Assembly: GCA_963698995.1 (NCBI GenBank)
Contig: CAVOTD010000070.1
Location: 1 to 64,000 of the forward strand
Direction: 5' to 3'
DNA length: 64,000 nucleotides
DNA from: AP-15 sp963698995
GTDB taxonomy: Bacteria > Pseudomonadota > Alphaproteobacteria > ATCC43930 > CGMCC-115725
The notes under the pieces are model-generated. The model worked only from the letters and a program-made list of their open reading frames with translations, was not told where the DNA came from and did no database searches. This document shows positions 1 to 6,564 of this stretch, piece after piece. A program made the position numbers and the translations under genes. Within the stretch, counting starts at the first letter, position 1. Every line of letters begins with the position of its first letter.

Positions 1-699
1 TGAGCGCTCTTCGCAGCCGCAGGGCGTCAGCCTCGGAACCCATCGCGATTGGCTCGCGATCATTGGGCTCGTGCGGACCGGCGTCTCTCGCGGATTTCGA
101 GCAGGAATCGTCAGGAGGAACAAAAAATGGATTCTCTGCAGTACCTCTCCGATGATCACGACCGGGTGCGTCCGCATGACGTCCATCACCACGCTGGCGC
201 TGAACTTCGACAGATCATAGGTGCAGATGACCGGATCGTCGTACTTGGGGAGCACGTAATTGAGGCGTGTCTCGTATTCCACCAGGTCATCCACGCCCGG
301 TTTGTCGAGTAGCGCCCATTCCATGTGCGCCACCAGCCGGGTGAGCGGATAGCCGGAAGCCGCTCCCGATCGGATCACCTCTTCGAGCAAGCCCAGCATC
401 GCGTCCTGATCGAAGCGATCACCGCGCAAGTAAGCGTCCTGCCAGCGCCGCAGCTCGAGCTGGCCCGTACCTATTGCTTGCTCTGCGTCGATGCCGGCTT
501 CGGCGAGCCGCTTCAGATGTTCTCCCTGCAGTTCAGGGTCGACGATGTGGAAGGCTTTGTCGCCCCGGTCGAAGCCCTCTTTGATGAACGAGCGAAGCAC
601 CCTGTGTTCCTCGTCGAGGCCGTTAAAGAAAGCGCAAATATGACGATGCTGGCCGAGACTGCCCCCGGCACACTGCACGGAAGCGCCGTTTGTTCCCAT
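1..699 (-). CDS. MEDS-domain sensor protein, probable histidine kinase N-terminus; frameshifted and cut by the window edge
   Basis: The protein starts at the ATG at 699, preceded by GGGAGGTGAAAC. Its first ~190 residues match the MEDS (DcmR-like sensory) domain, with HICAFFNGLDEEHRVLRSF, then HMEWALL, VEYETRLNYVLPKYDDP and VICTYDLSKFSA. Family members continue with FVPPDEFL, but here the frame changes at the A6 run at 122-127. Adding one base there restores FVPPDD and then GSEADALRLRRAL, which resembles the linker leading into GAF/histidine-kinase modules. That is why I infer a kinase; the kinase domain itself lies beyond the left edge. The gene starts 3 bp after the receiver gene ends, so the two are co-transcribed. 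The uncorrected frame stays open to base 1, so a sequencing error and a real frameshift are both possible. Confidence 0.72.
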   Translation of the reverse strand, partial: MGTNGASVQCAGGSLGQHRHICAFFNGLDEEHRVLRSFIKEGFDRGDKAFHIVDPELQGEHLKRLAEAGIDAEQAIGTGQLELRRWQDAYLRGDRFDQDAMLGLLEEVIRSGAASGYPLTRLVAHMEWALLDKPGVDDLVEYETRLNYVLPKYDDPVICTYDLSKFSASVVMDVMRTHPVVIIGEVLQRIHFLFLLTIPARNPRETPVRTSPMIASQSRWVPRLTPCGCEERS

Positions 700-702
700 G
701 TT

Positions 703-1092
703 TCACCTCCCGCCGCTACGGTCACGTGTCAGAGCCGAGCGGATGCAAGCGAGCAAATCATCCTCCTCAAAGGGTTTGCTCAGGTAACCAATGACGCCGG
801 CAGCCAGCGCGCGCTCCCGAGCGCCGTTGTCAGGATACGCCGTGATCAGGATGGTCGGAATGGGCTTTCCCGAAGCCGACAAGTGACGATGCAGCTCGAG
901 CCCGGTCATCCCCGGCATCTGCATGTCTGCGATCACGCAGGAAGTGCGGCCGACATGGCGCGAGCTTAAAAACTCTCGCGCGGACGCGACGGCCTCGACC
1001 CTATATCCCAGCGACCTCATGAGACCCTTTATCGCCTCGCGCATCGACTGATCGTCGTCGATGATCGAAATCAGCGGCTTTGCCTTTGGCAC
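703..1092 (-). CDS. Single-domain response regulator (CheY/FixJ-type receiver)
   Basis: A receiver-only protein of 129 residues. It has the acidic pocket IIDDDQ (Asp12-14), phospho-acceptor Asp56 in VIADMQMPG, the Thr switch in ILITAY and the conserved Lys in LSKPF. There is no output domain, so it probably works as a phosphate relay or by protein contact. I chose the GTG at 1092 because GGGAGG lies just upstream and the receiver fold begins there; a longer ATG frame from 1179 would add about 29 unconserved residues. It is followed after 3 bp by the MEDS sensor gene, which makes a likely cognate pair. A 17 bp motif shared with two other promoters lies about 120 bp upstream. Confidence 0.88.
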   Translation of the reverse strand: MPKAKPLISIIDDDQSMREAIKGLMRSLGYRVEAVASAREFLSSRHVGRTSCVIADMQMPGMTGLELHRHLSASGKPIPTILITAYPDNGARERALAAGVIGYLSKPFEEDDLLACIRSALTRDRSGGR

Positions 1093-1489
1093 TCGACCTC
1101 CCGCACCCGGGCTTGTGATAGTAACGATGCGCCGCGATCCGAAGCCCTTGGGCGCAGGGGGATATTCACCGCATTTCACGAAGATGAGACAAACTCAAGA
1201 GCCAGGCGATTATACTTTGGTTTAGCCAGAGCTGCCGCAAGGGCGAATACATGTTGCACCCCGCATCGCTCTCTATCCGAGCGATGTTTCAGGGATCTCC
1301 TCGTTGCTGCACGCCGTGGCGATCAGCTGGCTCCAGCAACGCTGGCTGCCGGAGCGCGCGCGGGCATTCGCGGGTCATGGCCGAAGGCAAATAGCCCTTC
1401 CTTCGTTGAGCATGCGATTTTAGGATGTCCCAAGGGCGGGATGCCATCACCCTGCTGGTTGCGCTGCCTCTATCGCAGCGGGCGTTAGC
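1093..1489. other. Divergent intergenic region between two response-regulator genes
   Basis: About 400 bp separate the divergently transcribed receiver and FixJ-like genes, and I see no credible coding frame. The region holds the 17 bp motif at 1209-1225, oriented toward the receiver gene. It presumably contains both promoters, but I cannot assign -35 and -10 boxes with confidence. Confidence 0.6.
1209..1225 (-). promoter_or_regulatory. 17 bp motif copy 1, upstream of the receiver gene
   Basis: On the minus strand this reads CTAAACCAAAGTATAAT. It differs at only a few positions from CTAAACTAAAGTGTAAT at 2192-2208 and TTAAACTAAAGTTTAAT at 5648-5664. It lies about 120 bp before the GTG of the receiver gene. 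The flanks of this copy do not match those of the other two, so conservation of the motif alone suggests a protein-binding or promoter site. The regulator is unknown. Confidence 0.5.
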
Positions 1490-2122
1490 ATGACCGAACA
1501 GCCGACCATCATCATCGTCGATGACGACCCGGGGATCCGCGAGGCGCTCGGCAGCCTAATCCGATCCGTCGGCGTACAAGCCAAGGCCTTGGCTTCGGTT
1601 CCCGAGTTCCTGAACGAAGGGCGCCCCGACGGACCCACTTGCCTTGTGCTGGATGTCAGGTTGCCTGGCCGAAGTGGTCTCGATTTTCAGCGAGAGCTCT
1701 CGGCGGCGAACATTCGCGTTCCGATCATCTTCATCACCGGACACGGCGACATCCCGATGTCCGTCCAGGCGATAAAGGGAGGAGCGATCGAGTTCCTGAC
1801 CAAGCCGTTCCGCGATCAAGACCTGCTGGACGCAATCCAGCTGGGCCTCGAAAGAGATCGCGCATGGCTGGAGAATGAAAAGGCAATCGCCGCGCTGCGG
1901 GCGCGGTTCGCGACCCTCACCCCGCGCGAGCGTGAGGTGATGGCCTTGGTGGTGGCCGGCCGCCTCAACAAGCAGATCGCCTACGACATCGGCATCAGCG
2001 AGATCACGGTAAAGGTCCATCGCGGCCAGGTCATGCGAAAGATGAAGGCCGCTTCCTTGCCGGATTTGGCGCGGATGGCCGACAAGCTGAACTTCGCGGC
2101 GGAAAAATCTCAGGCCTGCTAG
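1490..2122 (+). CDS. FixJ/NarL-family response regulator (receiver + LuxR-type HTH)
   Basis: A full-length 210-residue regulator. The N-terminal receiver (about 5-120) has IIIVDDDPG, phospho-acceptor Asp55 in LVLDVRLPG, the switch residue in IIFITGHG and Lys in LTKPF. A linker leads to a LuxR/GerE helix-turn-helix (about 142-190) with LTPREREVMALVVAGRLNKQIA and ISEITVKVHRGQ. It is expected to bind DNA when phosphorylated. No kinase gene adjoins it in the same orientation; the divergent MEDS sensor is a possible partner. Its 3' half (1822-2122) is repeated in damaged form at 5214-5513. Confidence 0.93.
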   Translation: MTEQPTIIIVDDDPGIREALGSLIRSVGVQAKALASVPEFLNEGRPDGPTCLVLDVRLPGRSGLDFQRELSAANIRVPIIFITGHGDIPMSVQAIKGGAIEFLTKPFRDQDLLDAIQLGLERDRAWLENEKAIAALRARFATLTPREREVMALVVAGRLNKQIAYDIGISEITVKVHRGQVMRKMKAASLPDLARMADKLNFAAEKSQAC

Positions 2123-2183
2123 TCCCGCGCATAAATCCGGCTTGGCCCTGGGCGGCCCACCCTAGCCGGCGCTGGAGGTTTTA

Positions 2184-2297
2184 GAGCCGTCCTAAACTAA
2201 AGTGTAATGAGAATTATTCTGGGGTGGCATCCATGCATCCGCAGGTGCAATGGCACGGCCTGACGCGCCCCATTAGCTTTATCCGCGGTTCTGTTCC
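2184..2297 (+). repeat. Leader repeat copy A, upstream of the winged-helix gene
   Basis: About 114 bp that recur at 5640-5749 with scattered substitutions. Both copies start with GAGCCGTC, contain the 17 bp motif, share ATGCATCCGCAGGTGCAAT and end near CTGTTCC. In this copy the inner ATG at 2233 opens a 23-codon frame ending at TAG 2302-2304; in copy B the same frame stops after six codons. The element sits immediately upstream of a regulatory gene here and of an HpnM-like gene there, so it probably carries transferable promoter or leader information. Confidence 0.7.
2192..2208 (+). promoter_or_regulatory. 17 bp motif copy 2, upstream of the winged-helix regulator
   Basis: CTAAACTAAAGTGTAAT, about 109 bp before the ATG of the winged-helix gene and inside leader repeat A. 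It is nearly identical to the copies at 1209-1225 (minus strand) and 5648-5664. The function is inferred only from position and conservation. Confidence 0.5.
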
Positions 2298-2316
2298 TTC
2301 TTAGCGGAGAGAGCTC

Positions 2317-2805
2317 ATGGAGGCGGTCAGGGCAACGACCCGGGACAATTCGCCGATGGTCTGGGATTGGTCGAGCGGAGCGGCGGCCGAAGCGACGCTC
2401 GAGTTCGGCCGTTTTCGCGTTCTGTTGCGCCAGCGGCAATTGGTCGCCGACGGCGTGCCGATAGAGTTGGGAACGCGCGCGTTCGATCTTCTCCTGGTCT
2501 TGCTGGAAGCCGACGGATCGCTGGTCACCAAAAGCGAGCTTCTCAGCCGCGTGTGGCCGGGCATCATTGTCGCAGAGGAGAACTTGAAAGTTCAGATCTC
2601 CGCGTTGCGCAAGGCTCTTGGCGAAGACCGCGATTTTCTCCGCACCGAATTCGGCCGCGGCTACCGTTTCATTGGCATATTGCGCTCGAATACCACCGTA
2701 CACGCCTGCCGAGGCCCCAGGCGAGCAAAGCTGCGGGTTTGTCGAGCTTTGCTTCCGCGGAACCGCCGGCGATCGCTTCAGTGTGGTTTCAATGCGAGCT
2801 GGTAA
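2317..2805 (+). CDS. Winged-helix DNA-binding regulator (OmpR/CadC-type C-terminal domain)
   Basis: A 162-residue protein. Residues about 28-120 form a Trans_Reg_C winged helix, with LEFGRFRVLL, then AFDLLLVLLEADGSLVTKSEL, LSRVWPG, the recognition-helix region VQISALRKALG and the wing FGRGYRFIG. There is no receiver domain and no membrane segment. In longer relatives this domain is followed by an ATPase or TPR region; here it ends in a short Arg/Cys-rich tail that looks unconserved, so truncation cannot be excluded. The start follows GGAGAGAGCTC. It is probably a transcription regulator of unknown targets, and the HD-domain and catalase genes lie immediately downstream. Confidence 0.82.
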   Translation: MEAVRATTRDNSPMVWDWSSGAAAEATLEFGRFRVLLRQRQLVADGVPIELGTRAFDLLLVLLEADGSLVTKSELLSRVWPGIIVAEENLKVQISALRKALGEDRDFLRTEFGRGYRFIGILRSNTTVHACRGPRRAKLRVCRALLPRNRRRSLQCGFNASW

Positions 2806-2911
2806 CTGAAACTAGCACCAATGGTGATGTCGTCACAGCAAAGCCAGTACGAATCGACGGCCTGAACACACGGTACAGCCGCGCCAAAACGGTTTCCTAC
2901 AGGAGCAAGCA

Positions 2912-3586
2912 ATGACGTTGTCCCCCTTAGCCACAACCACCGCGACATCCAGGCCAGTAGCGGGCGTCACGATTCCCGACAGCAAGCTGGCGCGTGAAGT
3001 GACCGAATTGGTCAAGGATACTGAATCACCGCTGCTGTTCCACCACTCGAGCCGCGTCTATTACTGGGGTGCGCTCACCGGCAAGCGCCGCGGTCTCCGC
3101 TTTGATCCCGAACTTCTTTATGCCGGCGCCATGTTCCATGACATGGGCCTCACCCCTCAGTACGCCAGCGCAGATAAGCGCTTCGAGGTCGACGGCGCGA
3201 ATACGGCTCGTGACTTCCTGCGCAGCCGCGGCATAGCCGAACGCGACATCGAGACGGTGTGGACGGCAATCGCGCTGCACACGACACCCGGCATCCCTCC
3301 GCACATGCCTCCCGTCATCGCGCTCGTCACCGCCGGTGTCGAGATGGACGTGCTCGGCATCGCTTTTTCCGAGTTCACCGAAGCCGAGCGCGAAGCCGTT
3401 GTCCACGCGCACCCGCGTCCCGGCCGCTTCAAGGAAGAGATCATCCAGGCCTTCTACGACGGCTTCCACCACAAGCCCGAAACGACGTTCGGCACTGTCA
3501 ACGCCGACGTGCTCGCCGACAAGGACCCCTCCTTCCGGGCCGAGAATTTCTGCCGCGTGATCCGCTCCTCTGCCTGGCCCGGGTAA
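2912..3586 (+). CDS. HD-domain hydrolase-like protein
   Basis: A 224-residue protein of the HD metal-dependent phosphohydrolase superfamily. Visible ligands are FHHSSRVYYWG and the HD pair in GAMFHDMGL, followed by ALHTTPG. The overall pattern resembles cyanamide-hydratase-like HD proteins rather than (p)ppGpp or cyclic-di-GMP hydrolases, but the substrate cannot be read from the sequence. CAGGAG lies upstream of the ATG. It lies 47 bp before the catalase gene on the same strand, so the two are probably co-transcribed, which suggests an oxidative or chemical-stress context. Confidence 0.85.
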   Translation: MTLSPLATTTATSRPVAGVTIPDSKLAREVTELVKDTESPLLFHHSSRVYYWGALTGKRRGLRFDPELLYAGAMFHDMGLTPQYASADKRFEVDGANTARDFLRSRGIAERDIETVWTAIALHTTPGIPPHMPPVIALVTAGVEMDVLGIAFSEFTEAEREAVVHAHPRPGRFKEEIIQAFYDGFHHKPETTFGTVNADVLADKDPSFRAENFCRVIRSSAWPG

Positions 3587-3633
3587 ACAGATCCGCGCCC
3601 CACCCACCACCGATACAACCCAGGGAGTTTCTC

Positions 3634-5091
3634 ATGTCCACAACGAAGCGTTTTACCAATGAAAACGGGGCACCGGTCGCCGACAACACCAACATCATGA
3701 CCGCCGGCCCGCGCGGTCCTGCGCTTTTGCAGGACATCTGGCTGCTCGAAAAGCTGGCGCATTTCGACCGCGAAGTTATCCCCGAGCGCCGCATGCATGC
3801 AAAGGGCTGGGGCGCCCACGGCACCTTCACCGTTACGCAGGACATCACGCGCTTGACGAAGGCGAAGATCTTTTCCGAGATCGGCAAGCAGACCCCGATG
3901 TTCGCCCGCTTCTCGACCGTTGCCGGCGAGCGTGGCGCCGCCGACGCCGAGCGCGATATCCGCGGAACCGCGCTCAAGTTCTATACCGAGGAGGGCAACT
4001 GGGACATCGTCGGCAACAACACGCCGGTGTTCTTCTTCCGCGACCCGTTGCGCTTTCCCGATCTCAACCACGCGATCAAGCGCGACCCGCGCACCGGGAT
4101 GCGCAGCGCCGACAACAACTGGGATTTCTGGACCTTGCTGCCCGAAGCGCTGCACCAGGTCACAGTCGTCATGTCCGACCGCGGCATCCCGAAGAGCTTT
4201 CGGAATATGCACCTCTTCGGCAGCCACACCTTTTCGATGATCAATGCGGCGAACGAACGCGTCTGGGTCAAATTCCATTTCCGGACCCAGCAAGGCATCC
4301 GGAATCTCACCGATGAGGAAGCCGCAGCTCTCATTGCCAAGGACCGCGAAAGCCACGGCCGCGACCTTTTCAATGCGATCGAAGCCGGCGACTTCCCGCG
4401 CTGGACGCTTTTCATCCAGGTGATGACCGAAGCGCAGGCGAAGACGCACCGGCACAACCCGTTCGACCTGACCAAGGTCTGGCCAAAGGCCGAGTATCCG
4501 CTGATCGAGGTCGGCGTGATGGAGCTCAACCGCTGGCCGGACAACTATTTCGCCGAAGTCGAGCAGGCGGCGTTCGGGCCGTCGAACGTCGTCCCCGGCA
4601 TCAGCTTCTCTCCGGACCGGATGCTTCAGGCGCGCCTGTTCTCGTACAACGACACGGTTCGTTACCGCCTCGGCGTCAACTTCTACCAGATCCCGATCAA
4701 CGCGCCGAAATGCCCGGTCATGAGCTACCACCGGGACGGCAAGATGCGGGTCGACGGCAATCTCGGCGGCACCACCAGCTTCAACCCTAACAGCGCCGGG
4801 CTGTGGGACAACCAGCCCGAGTTCGCCGAGCCGCCGCTGCCCATTGAAGGCGAGGCGGCCCACTACGACCATTACGCCGACGATGATCACTGGGAACAGC
4901 CGGGCAATCTGTTCCGGCTGATGACGCCGGCGCAGCAGCAGGTGCTGTTCGAGAACACGGCGCGCGCGATGGGCGACGCGCGGCAGCACATCAAGGAGCG
5001 CCATATCGCCAATTGTTTTCGCGCCGATCCGGCCTATGGCGAGGGTGTGGCGCGGGCTCTCGGTATCGATGTCAAAAAGGCGGCGGGGTGA
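3634..5091 (+). CDS. katA: Catalase (monofunctional haem catalase)
   Basis: A complete 485-residue haem catalase of the small-subunit type, which converts hydrogen peroxide to water and oxygen. Seen directly are the distal-pocket His55 in RRMHAKGWGAHGTF, the Asn in GNNTPVFFFRDP, the Phe/Trp-rich NNWDFWTLLPEALHQVT and the proximal haem-ligand region RLFSYNDTVRYRLG with the axial Tyr. The reading frame is open further upstream, but homology starts at MSTTKRFTNENGAPV and CAGGGAG precedes the ATG at 3634. It lies directly after the HD-domain gene. No OxyR gene is nearby. Confidence 0.96.
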   Translation: MSTTKRFTNENGAPVADNTNIMTAGPRGPALLQDIWLLEKLAHFDREVIPERRMHAKGWGAHGTFTVTQDITRLTKAKIFSEIGKQTPMFARFSTVAGERGAADAERDIRGTALKFYTEEGNWDIVGNNTPVFFFRDPLRFPDLNHAIKRDPRTGMRSADNNWDFWTLLPEALHQVTVVMSDRGIPKSFRNMHLFGSHTFSMINAANERVWVKFHFRTQQGIRNLTDEEAAALIAKDRESHGRDLFNAIEAGDFPRWTLFIQVMTEAQAKTHRHNPFDLTKVWPKAEYPLIEVGVMELNRWPDNYFAEVEQAAFGPSNVVPGISFSPDRMLQARLFSYNDTVRYRLGVNFYQIPINAPKCPVMSYHRDGKMRVDGNLGGTTSFNPNSAGLWDNQPEFAEPPLPIEGEAAHYDHYADDDHWEQPGNLFRLMTPAQQQVLFENTARAMGDARQHIKERHIANCFRADPAYGEGVARALGIDVKKAAG

Positions 5092-5213
5092 CCGGGCCGT
5101 CAAATTTTCTCCTTGACTGCCCTGTTCGCGGCGAGAGGCAGGCGCAGGGTTGCCCACCGACCGACCGGTGAAAAATCATACTGCACCGTGCGTGCGAAGG
5201 TCTGTGCGTGATC

Positions 5214-5513
5214 CCTGCTGGACGCAATCCAGCTGGGCCTCGAAAGAGATCGCGCATGGCTGGAGAATGAAAAGGCAATCGCCGCGCTGCGGGCGCGGTT
5301 CGCGACTCTCACCCCGCGCGAGCGTGAGGTGATGGCCGTGGTTGTGACTGCCGCCTCAACAAGCAGATCGCGCACGACATCGGCATCAGCGAAATCACGG
5401 TAAAAGTCCATCGCGGCCAGGTCATGCGAAAAATGAAGGCGGCTTCTCTGCCAGACTTAGCCCGGATAGCCGACAAGCTGAACTTTGGGGTTGATAAGTC
5501 TCAGGACTGTTAG
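5214..5513 (+). pseudogene. Duplicated 3' half of the FixJ-like regulator gene, frameshifted
   Basis: These 300 bp are nearly identical to 1822-2122 of the upstream regulator gene, from the end of the receiver domain through the LuxR HTH to the stop. There is a one-base deletion after ATGGCCGTGGTTGTG (the original has GTGGCCGGCCGC where this copy has GTGACTGCCGC). Downstream of the shift the restored frame still reads RLNKQIAHDIGISEITVKV and ends in TAG at 5513. It lacks the receiver Asp and any start codon context, so it is a non-functional remnant. It follows the catalase gene and precedes leader repeat B. Confidence 0.9.
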
Positions 5514-5639
5514 ACGACCGTATAGGTCCGACCTGTCCTCGGGGCGGTTCCTCTGTCCCTTTGATCCGAGTGTTCAAACGACGATCGGTTTGCTCCGCTG
5601 GACACGGCTTACCTTAGGCGCTGTGCCGGGCGCTTTTTT

Positions 5640-5749
5640 GAGCCGTCTTAAACTAAAGTTTAATACGAATAATTCTGAGGCGGCACCCATGCATCCGCAG
5701 GTGCAATAGCACGGCCTGAAGCGCCCGGTTAGCCTCGATCCGCTGTTCC
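5640..5749 (+). repeat. Leader repeat copy B, upstream of the HpnM/MlaC-like gene
   Basis: About 110 bp matching 2184-2297, with the shared core ATGCATCCGCAGGTGCAAT followed here by an in-frame TAG, giving a six-codon frame. Together with the damaged regulator copy at 5214-5513 it shows that one ancestral segment (regulator 3' end plus leader) was duplicated around the HD/catalase genes. The spacer between the two parts has diverged strongly. Confidence 0.7.
5648..5664 (+). promoter_or_regulatory. 17 bp motif copy 3
   Basis: TTAAACTAAAGTTTAAT, inside leader repeat B and about 160 bp upstream of the HpnM/MlaC-like start. This copy is close to palindromic (TTAAACT...AGTTTAA), which would suit a dimeric DNA-binding protein. 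The function is inferred. Confidence 0.5.
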
Positions 5750-5832
5750 CCAAGCCCGTTTGGCCCCCATCCGGGAACGAAGAAGGGTGCGGCGGGCGGG
5801 TCCAAGCGATGACAAAGAGGAGAAACCTGGAT

Positions 5833-6480
5833 ATGCGCAAGGCAACACTACCGAAGACGCTGGTATGGAAAGCCGCTGCTCTCGTCGCGGGGTTCGGCCT
5901 TGCCATGGTTTCCTATCCGGTCCATGCGGCCCCAGCGAGCGGCGGCGACACCGTGCAGGAGCTTTATGACGCACTGCTCGGCACGATGAAGAACGGCCGC
6001 ACGCTCGGCCAGAGCGGCCGCTTCACGCAGTTGGAGCCGGTTATTCGCCGGACCTTTGACATTCCTGTGATGGCGCGGCTGTCGGTCGGCTCGTCCTGGA
6101 TCTCGCTGACTGAGGCGCAGCGCCAGCAGGTAGCCGACAGCTTTGGCCGCTACCTCTCGGCGATCTACGCCGACCGCTTCGATAGCTACGCGGGGCAGAG
6201 ACTGCAGGTCACCGGCGAGCAGCCCGCGCCGTCCGGAGTAATGGTGCGCAGCCAGATCATCAAGGCCAACGGTGAGCCAGTTGATGTCAACTACATGATG
6301 CGCCGCAGCGGTGACAACTGGCTGATCTCCGACATCTACCTCGACGGCGCGATCAGCGAGGTCGCGACCCGCCGCTCCGAATTTGCCGCCATCCTGAGGA
6401 ATGACGGCGTCGACGGGCTGATCGCGGCGCTCAACCGCAAGGCCGACATCCTCACCGGAACGACGGCCAAGGCATTTTAG
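5833..6480 (+). CDS. MlaC/Ttg2D/HpnM-family periplasmic lipid-binding protein
   Basis: A 215-residue exported protein. A Sec signal (about 1-32) has basic residues, the hydrophobic AAALVAGFGLAMVS and cleavage near VHA-AP. The mature part has the family pattern: LEPVIRRTFDIPVMARLSVG, LTEAQRQQVADSFGRYLSAIYADRF, VRSQIIKANGEPVDVNYMMRR and WLISDIYLDGAISEV. MlaC-type proteins ferry phospholipids in the periplasm; the HpnM branch is linked to hopanoid lipids. No mla or hpn genes adjoin it, so the branch is uncertain. AGAGGAG at 5816-5822 favours the ATG at 5833, with 5809 as an alternative start. Confidence 0.85.
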   Translation: MRKATLPKTLVWKAAALVAGFGLAMVSYPVHAAPASGGDTVQELYDALLGTMKNGRTLGQSGRFTQLEPVIRRTFDIPVMARLSVGSSWISLTEAQRQQVADSFGRYLSAIYADRFDSYAGQRLQVTGEQPAPSGVMVRSQIIKANGEPVDVNYMMRRSGDNWLISDIYLDGAISEVATRRSEFAAILRNDGVDGLIAALNRKADILTGTTAKAF

Positions 6481-6564
6481 CGGAAAGGCCCGGCTGCGGG
6501 CCGGTCTCTTGCCACACCGGCCGTAGCTTGCGATCCTGCTGTCGTTCCGAAGGCAGGGATCCCT

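Larger units (their letters stand above)
5514..5832 (+). other. Intergenic leader region before the HpnM/MlaC-like gene
   Basis: About 320 bp without a supported gene. It contains leader repeat B and motif copy 3. An ATG at 5809 is in frame with the downstream gene and is an alternative start. Confidence 0.6.

Noticed and set aside
3454..5157. 567-codon open frame on the minus strand
   Set aside because: It lies entirely antisense to the catalase gene and its translation is Arg/Val/Ala-biased with no family match; it is a high-GC shadow.
5833..6480. Hopanoid biosynthesis locus around the HpnM-like gene
   Set aside because: No squalene-hopene cyclase or other hpn genes lie within the window, so pathway membership cannot be claimed.
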